From Haliea sp. (GTDB taxonomy: Bacteria; Pseudomonadota; Gammaproteobacteria; Pseudomonadales; Halieaceae), in the NCBI GenBank assembly GCA_002692965.1, contig NZNC01000029.1:186001-250000 (forward strand): a stretch of 64,000 nt of DNA, read 5' to 3'. A program made the position numbers and the translations under genes. How positions within the stretch are numbered: position 1 is the stretch's first letter; each line of letters starts with the position of its first letter. Positions 1-6,913 of the stretch are shown here, one piece after another. A model generated the notes under the pieces. That model was not told the DNA's origin and did no database searches. It saw only the letters and a program-made list of their open reading frames with translations.

Positions 1-137
1 GTGGAGCTGGCGGCCGCGAAACCCTTTTCCTTGATCAGGCCGATCACCGCGTTGATGATCTTTTCCTGGGTTGCCCGGCTTTTGGCCGCCTGCCGCCCCA
101 GGGCTTCCACGTCCGCCGGATTCAGTTCCTGGGACAT
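1..137 (-). CDS. TetR/AcrR-family transcriptional regulator, N-terminus only (runs off left edge)
   Basis: The first 45 codons are present. They start at an ATG (135-137, minus strand) preceded by a GGGGAG ribosome site. The visible protein begins MSQELNPADVEALGRQ and continues through a segment (TQEKIINAVIGLIKEKGF, then AAAS) that matches the first helix of TetR-family DNA-binding domains. The recognition helix and ligand domain lie outside the window. It is transcribed away from the neighbouring TonB receptor. As the nearest regulator to the catabolic genes of 2.5-10.7 kb, it is a candidate to bind the inverted repeats found in their promoters; that link is inference. Confidence 0.75.
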   Translation of the reverse strand, partial: MSQELNPADVEALGRQAAKSRATQEKIINAVIGLIKEKGFAAASS

Positions 138-303
138 GCCGCTCTCCCCTTCGGTTGAAAACCCGCGCAGTTTATCACCTGCTTCAGAGCTGAGACAGCA
201 ATGCGCCCGCAATGTGTTTATCCCGGCTGGCTACCGCCACACCGGAGCGCATCACCCCGGCGATGCGGGCTTCAGCTGTGCCGCCAATCGACAGCGCACC
301 TGA

Positions 304-2526
304 TCAATACTCGAATGTGATATCCACACCATAGGTCCGCGGTGGCTCGTAGGTACCGGCGATGATCGGACCGAGCACGTTCATGTTGGCGGGCAGGTCG
401 CTGTCGGTGAGATTGCGCCCCCACAGGGCGACGCGGAACTCGGCATCCCCCAGACGCAGGCCCTCGAGGGCGAACTGCGCATTCAGGCGCCAGGTTTCAT
501 CATTGACCTCGTCATCGGAATACTCGGCGTCCCGGGTTGCCGCCCACTCCTCGGAGCGATAGGAGGCATCCAGGTGCAGGCGGAGGTTCGCGCCCGCCAG
601 CACTGGCTCGGTCACATAGTCGGCCCGGAACACACCACTCCACTCCGGCCGCAGGTGCGGCGAAGGCGCCACGCCCAAGAGATCCAGGTCGAGGGTATCA
701 AAGCTGAAATCCAGATAGCCCAGATCCATGCCCAGGGTCAGGCCACCCAGTGGCAGCCAGCTGAGTTCCAGCTCCATGCCGTCGGCGCTGGTATCTCCGG
801 CGTTGACGATCACCTGCGAGGTGGGCACTGGAGGGTCCACCAGATTGCCGGCGGTTCCAAACTGCTGGTCTTCGTAATCGGTGGAAAACAGCGAGAGGTT
901 CACTTGCAGGGTGTTGTCCCGCCAGCTGGACTTGAGGCCCGCTTCCAGTGACGTCGCCGTTTCCGGATCGTAGATCAGGCCGGACACGATGCCGCCCGAG
1001 ATATACCCGGTTGAATACTTGGCATACAACAGCAGATCGGCGCTGGGCTTGTAATTGAAACCCACCAGGTAGGTGGTCTCGTCCTCATCGAAGGATTCTT
1101 CCAGAACCTCGCCGGTCATCAGGGTACGGTCGATGTAGTCCTTCTTGTCGTTGGTAAAACGCCCGCCCAGGAGCAGGTCCCACTCCGGCGTGATGTGGTA
1201 TTCCCACTGCCCGTAGAGTGCGAGGGAATCGGTCTCCACCTCCGACTGGCGCGCCCGCTGGTTGCCGGGGTAGAGAGTCAGGTTGGGCGGCGCCGAGCCA
1301 AAGAAACCGTTCGGCGCGCGGTTGTAGCCACCGGCGGACTGGTCGAGACCGTAATAGAGGAAGCCCGTGGTCAGTGTGTAACTGTCTGCGCTCCAGATCA
1401 GCTGCAGCTCCTCGCTTAGCTGCTCGGTCTTGCGGCCCCCGTTGGTAACAAAGACCACCACGATGGGCGCGAACTGCCCCAGGCCATCCAGCGTAAACCC
1501 CGGGGTATCGATGGAGGATTCACGGTAGGAGAGAATGTTGCGCAGCGTGAGCGTATCACTGATCTCGTATTCCGCCGTCAGGTTGTGCCCCCGGCTGAGC
1601 TTGTGGGAATTCAGGTGGAAGGCATTGTTTACCGAATCGGGACGCTCGGTACCGAAGGAGGGCCCGATCAGGGGCAGCAGCGAGGCATCGGCATCGAGGA
1701 TGCCGGTGCCCAGCGGGGAGTTGGTGGTATCGACGTAGTCAAACTTGTAGACCAGCTCCAGGTCCTCGTGCAGGTCGAAGCTCACCCCCAGCAGCATGGC
1801 ATCGGTCTGTTCGTTGCCCAGCTTTTCCGGGGACACGTAGAAGCCGCCACCCTGATGGCTGAAATCGACCTCGAAACCCGCCCCGCTATTGCGGATCTCG
1901 CCATCCCGCTCGCGATAGGTGTAATCCAGGCTGAGACTGATCGGTCCCCACTGGGGGCTGTCGATACGGGTGCGAGACTCGAACAGATCGAGGTTGCCTG
2001 AGGTGAGCCGCTGACGTATGCCGAATTCGCCCTCGGGGTCGCGGGTGATGAAATGAATCGCACCGCCCGAGGTATTGCGACCGAACAGGGTGCCCTGTGG
2101 CCCCCGCAGCACCTCCACGCGCTCCAGGTCGGCGTAGTTGGACAACACCCCGGACCCGCCCTGGATGTAGACCCCGTCCTGGTAGATGGCGACGCCGCTG
2201 TCGGCGCCCAGGGCCGTGCCGGAGGCGTACAGGCCGCGTATCTGGAACAGCACGCTCTGGGTGCCCCCCGCTCCCTCCACCGCAGACAGGTTGGGCACCA
2301 GGGTATTCAGGTCGAGCAGGTTGTCGATGCGGTAGGTCTCAATCGCATTGCGGCTGAAAGCGGCTATCGAAATGGGGACATCCTGCAGACTCTGTTCCCG
2401 TCGCTGGGCCGACACGATAACCTCTTCCAGCGCGGTCGCGCCGGACTGTGCCTGCACAAGGCCTGGACTGGCCGCGGCCGACACCAGCGCAGCGAGGGCG
2501 GTCTTTCTGAATAGGGGTGTGGACAT
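304..2526 (-). CDS. TonB-dependent outer-membrane receptor
   Basis: This 740-residue protein would import a large or hydrophobic substrate across the outer membrane using TonB energy. It opens with a signal peptide (about residues 1-26, ending VQAQ). A TonB-box-like LEEVIVSAQRREQS segment follows, then the plug domain (VLRGPQGTLFGRNTSGGAI near residue 140), then a long beta-barrel ending in an aromatic residue (ITFEY), as outer-membrane proteins do. The plug and barrel resemble the FecA/CirA-like receptors that are abundant in marine catabolic bacteria. It lies 59 bp downstream of an LLM oxidoreductase on the same strand and is probably co-transcribed with it. The ligand cannot be read from sequence; the context suggests a steroid or other hydrophobic compound. 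Confidence 0.93.
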   Translation of the reverse strand: MSTPLFRKTALAALVSAAASPGLVQAQSGATALEEVIVSAQRREQSLQDVPISIAAFSRNAIETYRIDNLLDLNTLVPNLSAVEGAGGTQSVLFQIRGLYASGTALGADSGVAIYQDGVYIQGGSGVLSNYADLERVEVLRGPQGTLFGRNTSGGAIHFITRDPEGEFGIRQRLTSGNLDLFESRTRIDSPQWGPISLSLDYTYRERDGEIRNSGAGFEVDFSHQGGGFYVSPEKLGNEQTDAMLLGVSFDLHEDLELVYKFDYVDTTNSPLGTGILDADASLLPLIGPSFGTERPDSVNNAFHLNSHKLSRGHNLTAEYEISDTLTLRNILSYRESSIDTPGFTLDGLGQFAPIVVVFVTNGGRKTEQLSEELQLIWSADSYTLTTGFLYYGLDQSAGGYNRAPNGFFGSAPPNLTLYPGNQRARQSEVETDSLALYGQWEYHITPEWDLLLGGRFTNDKKDYIDRTLMTGEVLEESFDEDETTYLVGFNYKPSADLLLYAKYSTGYISGGIVSGLIYDPETATSLEAGLKSSWRDNTLQVNLSLFSTDYEDQQFGTAGNLVDPPVPTSQVIVNAGDTSADGMELELSWLPLGGLTLGMDLGYLDFSFDTLDLDLLGVAPSPHLRPEWSGVFRADYVTEPVLAGANLRLHLDASYRSEEWAATRDAEYSDDEVNDETWRLNAQFALEGLRLGDAEFRVALWGRNLTDSDLPANMNVLGPIIAGTYEPPRTYGVDITFEY

Positions 2527-2585
2527 GCTTGCCTCCGAAACCGGACCGATGCCGGATTTTTCATTATTCGAATGGGAATGCGTCT

Positions 2586-3446
2586 CTAGGTCAGATGGCG
2601 GCTCGCAAAGGCCTCCATGTCCCGCAGCTTCTCTTCCAGGGTCATGCGACTGGCCATGCCGTTGGCGTCACAGAATGCTTCGCGGTAGAGCTTGCTAACG
2701 CCAAGCGCCTCGCAGCGTGCAATATTCTCGGGACTCGGGTCATACAGCCCCAGGCAGATGTCAAAGGGATCGTCGGCACGGCCCTGCCTTGATCGCTCGG
2801 CCAGCAATTGCGGAACCAGTGCCTCCACCTCGGCCATCTCGTGCTGGCCACCAATCCAGCCATCGTGGCGCGCCGCACGCTTAATCGCCGCCTCGGAGAA
2901 ACCGCCGATATAGATCGGGAGCGGTTCGGCGAGGCCCGGTGACATCTGCAGGCTGGGGAAGCGGTAGAACTCCCCTTGGTGGGACACCGGCTCCCCCGAC
3001 CAGAGCTTCTGCATGACCTCGAGCATTTCGTCACAGCGACGCCCGCGGGTGTGAAAATCCTGACCCACCAGCTCGAATTCCGACTTCTGCCAGCCAATCC
3101 CCGCCCCCAGGATCACCCGCCCCCGGCTGATATTCGCCGCTGTCGAAATCGACTTGGCGACGTCAAAGGGAGTGTGCAGGGGCAGCACGTAAACACTGGT
3201 GAGAAACCGCAGCCGCTCGGTGACCTGCGCCAGTGCGGCGATCTGTACCCAGGGGTCGGGCCAGTGGGTCTCGGGGTACCAGCGGATCATGTTGTTCTTG
3301 CTGTAGGCGTAGTCTTCGTATTGCTCACTGAATGTGATCAGGTGCTCGCCCAAACTGACACCCTCGAAACCGAGGTCCTCGGCGTGCCGGGCCAGGGTGG
3401 GCAACTCATCCATATCCAACATGGCGATGCACTGCCAGTGCTTCAT
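2586..3446 (-). CDS. LLM-class (luciferase-like) flavin/F420-type oxidoreductase, TIGR03619-like
   Basis: This 286-residue protein belongs to the bacterial luciferase-like superfamily of TIM-barrel flavin or F420 enzymes. Recognisable segments are the N-terminal GFEGVSLGEHLITF, the phosphate-binding GRVILGAGIGWQKSEFE near residue 110, and the PIYIGGFSEAAIKRAARHDGWIGG stretch near residue 180, read in parts. The length is normal for the short actinobacterial-type subfamily. Its leader (3447-3720) is shared with the divergent P450 gene and carries an inverted repeat at 3549-3572. The TonB receptor gene follows 59 bp downstream on the same strand. The substrate is unknown. In a gammaproteobacterium the cofactor is more likely FMN than F420, but sequence alone cannot decide. 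Confidence 0.88.
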   Translation of the reverse strand: MKHWQCIAMLDMDELPTLARHAEDLGFEGVSLGEHLITFSEQYEDYAYSKNNMIRWYPETHWPDPWVQIAALAQVTERLRFLTSVYVLPLHTPFDVAKSISTAANISRGRVILGAGIGWQKSEFELVGQDFHTRGRRCDEMLEVMQKLWSGEPVSHQGEFYRFPSLQMSPGLAEPLPIYIGGFSEAAIKRAARHDGWIGGQHEMAEVEALVPQLLAERSRQGRADDPFDICLGLYDPSPENIARCEALGVSKLYREAFCDANGMASRMTLEEKLRDMEAFASRHLT

Positions 3447-3548
3447 TCGGGACCCCGTCCTGTCTGTCTCTTATTGTGAATGGACCTGAGCGACTCATCG
3501 AGGTGCCCTGGCCCAAATGCAGGTCGTGACCCGGGAGAATCTACATTC

Positions 3549-3572
3549 AAAACAATTTATTCGCAATGCTTT
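3549..3572 (-). promoter_or_regulatory. Putative operator for the LLM/TonB-receptor unit
   Basis: AAAACAAT, 8 nt, AATGCTTT. Each arm differs by one base from the consensus arms AAAACATT and AATGTTTT of the perfect copy at 6845-6874, and the spacing is identical. On the minus strand it falls between a possible -35 (TTGCGA) and -10 (TAGATT) set 17 nt apart, about 105 bp upstream of the LLM start codon. Binding there would block polymerase. Confidence 0.55.
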
Positions 3573-3651
3573 TTTTGGCGAATAGCCAGCCCTCTCTCGC
3601 GCCACTCGCGCCTCACTCGGGTCCCCCCCAGGAAAGACGCTTTTCGCTGCC

Positions 3652-3680
3652 TTGCCCGCACCCGCGGCGCAGGCTATAAT
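3652..3680 (+). promoter_or_regulatory. Sigma-70 type promoter of the P450-ferredoxin operon
   Basis: There is a -35 TTGCCC at 3652-3657, a 17-nt spacer and a perfect -10 TATAAT at 3675-3680. Transcription would start near 3687, inside the inverted repeat at 3686-3709, giving a leader of about 34 nt before the P450 start codon. Confidence 0.75.
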
Positions 3681-3685
3681 TGCCC

Positions 3686-3709
3686 AAAAGATTTACCAAT
3701 AAATGTTTT
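3686..3709 (+). promoter_or_regulatory. Putative operator over the P450 transcription start
   Basis: AAAAGATT, 8 nt, AATGTTTT. This has the same arm sequences (one mismatch) and the same 8-nt spacing as the sites at 3549, 6848 and 8667. It overlaps the expected +1 of the TATAAT promoter, as a repressor site would. Confidence 0.65.
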
Positions 3710-3720
3710 TGGAGCGCAGC

Positions 3721-5052
3721 ATGAGCAATGGCATTCCCTTCGTGAGCGGTGGCAAATCCCCGCAGGAAGGCGGACATTTCGAGGAGTTCAGCCAACATCC
3801 GGCCTTTTTCCTGATGCGCGCCTGGCGGGAATGCGGCGAACTGGCTGAGTTCGACATGGGCGGACGCAACACCGTACTGATGGTTGGTCCGGAGGCTCAC
3901 GAAGCGGTATTCCGGGTGGACGACGAAAAGGTCAGCGCCCGCGAAGCCTATCAGTTCATGGTGCCGATCTTCGGCCAGGGCGTTCAGTACGGTGCGCCGC
4001 TGGATATCGAACGACAGCAGCTGCGCATGCACTCCCGCGGCCTGGCCAGTGAAAAGATGAACCACTACGCCCCGGTGATTGCCCAGGAGGCCGAGCAGTG
4101 GATCGCCGGCTGGGGCGAACAGGGAGAAATGGATTTCTACGAGGGCTTCGCCGACCTGACCATCAAGACCTCGACGCACTGCCTGCTCGGGGCCGAGTTC
4201 CGCAACTCCCTGACCGGCGAGTTCGCCAGCCTCTACCACACCCTGGGGGCCGCCGCAGACGCTGGCGGCCTGCAGGACCCGCAGGCCCAGAAAACCGCCT
4301 ACGAGGCACGCGATGCCGCCCGCGCCAGGCTCGAGGAACTCATAACCGAGCGGGTCGAGCAACGCCGGGCCAGCGGGGAAGTTCACCCCGATCTGCTCCA
4401 GGTCTACATGGATGCCACCTACTCCGATGGCCGGCATCTCAGCACCAGCGAAATCGCCGGCATGATCGTCTGGTTCATGTTCGCCGGCCACCACACCAGT
4501 GCCAATACGGCCGCCTGGGTGCTGGTGGAACTGGCACGCCACCCCGAGCTCGCCCGCGAGGTCGTGGCGGAAGTCGACCAGGTAATGGGCTCCGACGATG
4601 CACTGGATCTGCGCGTCCTGCGTCGCATGTCGGTACTGGAGGGCTTTATCCGGGAAACCCTGCGTGTCCACCCTCCCCTCAACACGCTGACGAGACGGGT
4701 TATCGAAGACTTTGAGTACAAGGGGCATGTGATCGAGAAAGGCAAGAACGTCATGCTCTGCCCCTACGTCGCCCACCGGCTGGAATCCAGCTTCCCCCAG
4801 GCGGACACCTTCGACCCACACCGCCCCGCGCCGGACAATCCCTTTGCCCTGATTCCCTTTGGCGGCGGTCAGCGGAAATGTGTTGGTAACGCCTTCGCTA
4901 TTCTGCAGGTCAAGGTCATCTTTTCGGTGCTCTTGCACCACTATGAATTCGACCTGGCCGGACCGCCCGGTAGCTATGCCGAGATCATGCCCTCGCTGAT
5001 TCTTCGGCCTTCCGATCCCTGTGTGCTGCGCTACCGTCGGAGGAAAGCCTGA
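3721..5052 (+). CDS. Cytochrome P450, CYP51-like
   Basis: This 443-residue haem monooxygenase has the I-helix motif AGHHTS at about residues 255-260, the E-x-x-R pair at 312-315 (ETLR) and the haem loop FGGGQRKCVG with the thiolate Cys at about 387. AGHHTS (His in place of the usual acid), the preceding YQFMVPIFGQGVQY block and the C-terminal FAILQVKVIFSVLL segment closely resemble mycobacterial CYP51. CYP51 enzymes are sterol 14-alpha-demethylases, but the Asp/Phe position after the VxY block is Gly here. The start was set at ATG 3721, which follows GGAG, rather than an in-frame upstream TTG. Its stop overlaps the ferredoxin start (TGATG). The sterol-type assignment is from motifs; the exact reaction is unproven. 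Confidence 0.9.
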   Translation: MSNGIPFVSGGKSPQEGGHFEEFSQHPAFFLMRAWRECGELAEFDMGGRNTVLMVGPEAHEAVFRVDDEKVSAREAYQFMVPIFGQGVQYGAPLDIERQQLRMHSRGLASEKMNHYAPVIAQEAEQWIAGWGEQGEMDFYEGFADLTIKTSTHCLLGAEFRNSLTGEFASLYHTLGAAADAGGLQDPQAQKTAYEARDAARARLEELITERVEQRRASGEVHPDLLQVYMDATYSDGRHLSTSEIAGMIVWFMFAGHHTSANTAAWVLVELARHPELAREVVAEVDQVMGSDDALDLRVLRRMSVLEGFIRETLRVHPPLNTLTRRVIEDFEYKGHVIEKGKNVMLCPYVAHRLESSFPQADTFDPHRPAPDNPFALIPFGGGQRKCVGNAFAILQVKVIFSVLLHHYEFDLAGPPGSYAEIMPSLILRPSDPCVLRYRRRKA

Positions 5053-5279
5053 TGGCGCGCTACCGAGTCGAAGTCGACCTGCTGCTGTGCCAGGGGCACG
5101 GTGTGTGCAAGGAGGAGTGCCCCGGTGTCTTCGAGGTGGAAGATCAGGGCACCGGTTACTCCAAAGTCCGGGTACTGCAGGAATACCCGGCCCCCTCACT
5201 CAACGAAGAGCTGGAGGCGGCGGAAACCTACTGCCCCAACCGCACGATACGACTGATTGCGGTCGACACTACGGACTAA
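5052..5279 (+). CDS. Single-cluster ferredoxin, redox partner of the adjacent P450
   Basis: This 75-residue ferredoxin has the cluster motif C-Q-G-H-G-V-C, with His where four-Cys ferredoxins carry the second Cys, and a distal C-P (YCPNRTIRL). That pattern is typical of 3Fe-4S ferredoxins that serve bacterial P450s, such as the one beside mycobacterial CYP51 (Rv0763c). Its ATG overlaps the P450 stop codon, so translation is likely coupled. An additional Cys (KEECP) lies in the cluster loop. No ferredoxin reductase gene is adjacent, so the electron supply must come from elsewhere in the genome. Confidence 0.93.
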   Translation: MARYRVEVDLLLCQGHGVCKEECPGVFEVEDQGTGYSKVRVLQEYPAPSLNEELEAAETYCPNRTIRLIAVDTTD

Positions 5280-5334
5280 GGGGGCGCCTGCTCGGCGCGC
5301 CCGGCTCACGGCGTTTCAAGAAAGTGCAGTCCGG

Positions 5335-5628
5335 TCAGCCCTCGAATTGGGCCGTGCTATAGCCCGCCATGATGTGCCCGCAAACGGGAAAGATCACGCT
5401 TTCGTGAGCCTGGTGCGTCGAGTAGGCGAGGAAGTCATCCGTGTTGGCAAAGGTGGCCTGCACCGCGATGCCGGCGTTTCCCTCCAGCAGCCCCAGGTCC
5501 AGCCCGGTGTGGAAGTCGACAATACCGGGAATGTGCGCCGGCAGTTTGCGGAAGGCGGCCAGCACCGCCTCCTTCTGCTCCTGCGTGGCATCGTCCTTGA
5601 AGTGGATCAGGGTGATGTGTCGAATCAT
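5335..5628 (-). CDS. Dabb-family (stress-responsive A/B barrel) protein
   Basis: This is a 97-residue dimeric alpha/beta-barrel protein. It shows the family's opening IRHITLIHFKDDATQEQKE, a GIVDFHTGLDLGL middle and an AHESVIFPVCGHIM end. Dabb proteins have varied or unknown roles; some are small cyclases or monooxygenase-like enzymes. It is the second gene of a minus-strand pair: its ATG overlaps the stop of the LLM oxidoreductase (ATGA at 5625-5628). It probably acts in the same catabolic step or stress response, but the sequence gives no substrate. Confidence 0.85.
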   Translation of the reverse strand: MIRHITLIHFKDDATQEQKEAVLAAFRKLPAHIPGIVDFHTGLDLGLLEGNAGIAVQATFANTDDFLAYSTHQAHESVIFPVCGHIMAGYSTAQFEG

Positions 5629-6827
5629 GATGCCTTGGCCCCCTTGGCCTGTTTTTCACGCTGTTCGGCTTCGTGACTGTCAATGGCCTTCTGGATGCCA
5701 CCCATGTACTCCGCCATGAAGCGATCCGCGTTGGAGGCGGCCCATTCCAGTGAGGGAGTGCGGTTGTCGTTGCAGTGCTGGAAATGCGGCATCACATAGC
5801 GCGCCAGCAGCTCGTAGGACTTTTGGGTCGCTTCGTAACTGGCGGCGTTGTGGGCCAGGGACAGAAAGGCGCCGAAGCCCCCCGACTGCTCCTGCAGCTT
5901 CTGGATGTGTGCAACCAGGTCATCCGGTGTACCCACCAGGCCGACACCGAAGGCCCCCAGGCCGCCGGTGCACCACACGTCAATGGCCTCGTCGAGGTCC
6001 TTGACCTGGGGAAACAGCTCGCCGCCGAACTTGTGGAAATAATTGAACATGTCCATCAGTCCGTACTCGAGATCGCGGCGTGCCTGCTCCCGGGTCTCGG
6101 CAATATGGAAAGGTGCAACCACCCGCCAGCTATCGCGATTGACGCGCTGCCCGTGTTCTTCCGCCTTCTGTTCGCAGATGCCCCAGTGGTCAGCCAGCGC
6201 CTTGAAGCCCTGGGGACTGGAGGCTGCCACGGAAAGCATCGCGGCCCCGTACTGGCCGGCCAGGCGCGCGCCCGAGGGCGAAATGGCCGAGGCTACGGCA
6301 ATCTCCAGCTCTGCCTGATAGGGCAGGATATGCATGCGTGCTTCCTGCAGGGTGAACCAGTCGGTTTTCGCGGTCACGGTTTCGCCACGCAACAACCTGA
6401 CCAGCACCTCCAGGGATTCCCCCATCCGCTCCCGCAGGCGCTGGGGATCGACGCCCATCATGTAGGCGTCGGCGATCAACTGGCCGGGGCCCACGCCGAA
6501 GATAAGCCGTCCCCGGGTCTGGTGATCGAGCTGTGCGATGCGGTCGGCAAGAATCAGCGGCTGATGGTAACTCAGCGAGCTGACCCCGGTGCCAAAGCGA
6601 ATGTGCCGCGTGCGCTCCGCAGCCGTAGCGATGAAGACCTCTGGCGATGCGATGCATTCGTAGGCGCCGGAGTGGTGCTCACCGATCCAGGCCTCATCAA
6701 AATCCAGCTGGTCGAGCCAGCGAATCAGATCGAGGTCCCGCTCCAGGGCAAAGGTCGGGCTGGTGCGGTCATTGTGAAAAGGTGCAAAGAAGGCACCAAA
6801 GCGCATCCGTCTGGGCTTATAGGTCAC
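5625..6827 (-). CDS. LLM-class flavin-dependent oxidoreductase (alkanal/limonene monooxygenase-like)
   Basis: This 400-residue luciferase-like monooxygenase carries the features of the longer subfamily. These are the N-terminal MRFGAFFAPFHNDRTSPTFALE block, WIGEHHSGAYECIASPEVF near residue 47, the IRFGTGVSSLSYHQPL flavin-site region and GRLIFGVGPGQLIADAYMMG near residue 108, each read in part. Such enzymes use reduced FMN and oxygen. The start was moved to GTG 6825-6827, because AGAGGA lies 7 nt upstream; an in-frame TTG two codons earlier sits almost on that site. A perfect inverted repeat overlaps its promoter region. The Dabb gene follows with an ATGA overlap. The substrate is unknown. Confidence 0.9.
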   Translation of the reverse strand: MTYKPRRMRFGAFFAPFHNDRTSPTFALERDLDLIRWLDQLDFDEAWIGEHHSGAYECIASPEVFIATAAERTRHIRFGTGVSSLSYHQPLILADRIAQLDHQTRGRLIFGVGPGQLIADAYMMGVDPQRLRERMGESLEVLVRLLRGETVTAKTDWFTLQEARMHILPYQAELEIAVASAISPSGARLAGQYGAAMLSVAASSPQGFKALADHWGICEQKAEEHGQRVNRDSWRVVAPFHIAETREQARRDLEYGLMDMFNYFHKFGGELFPQVKDLDEAIDVWCTGGLGAFGVGLVGTPDDLVAHIQKLQEQSGGFGAFLSLAHNAASYEATQKSYELLARYVMPHFQHCNDNRTPSLEWAASNADRFMAEYMGGIQKAIDSHEAEQREKQAKGAKAS

Positions 6828-6844
6828 GGACAATCCTCTTTCTG

Positions 6845-6874
6845 ATCAAAACATTTCACTAGTAATGTTTTGAT
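6845..6874 (-). promoter_or_regulatory. Perfect inverted-repeat operator upstream of the LLM-Dabb operon
   Basis: ATCAAAACATT and AATGTTTTGAT form 11-bp perfect arms separated by TCACTAGT (8 nt). This is the clearest copy of an element also found at 3549, 3686 and 8667. It lies just downstream of the predicted -10 and ends about 18 bp before the start codon, so it covers the likely transcription start. Confidence 0.75.
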
Positions 6875-6901
6875 GGTAGCCACTGTCCCCGGCTTTGACA
6901 A
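6873..6901 (-). promoter_or_regulatory. Putative sigma-70 promoter of the LLM-Dabb operon
   Basis: On the minus strand there is a TTGTCA (-35, 6896-6901), a 17-nt spacer and TACCAT (-10, 6873-6878). The expected +1 is near 6866, inside the inverted repeat. This is the same arrangement as at the P450 promoter. Confidence 0.5.
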
Positions 6902-6913
6902 GCTGCATAACAT

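Noticed and set aside
138-303. Small plus-strand frame through the gap between the TetR gene and the first TonB receptor
   Set aside because: It is antisense to the TetR start, lacks a ribosome site and resembles no protein; the gap is best read as the TetR promoter region.
3613-5199. 528-codon open frame on the minus strand opposite the P450
   Set aside because: It is antisense to a gene with full P450 motifs, has no recognisable domain, and is explained by high GC at third positions.
5282-5302. GC-rich hairpin after the ferredoxin stop
   Set aside because: The stem needs a bulge and no T-run follows on either strand, so it is not called a terminator.
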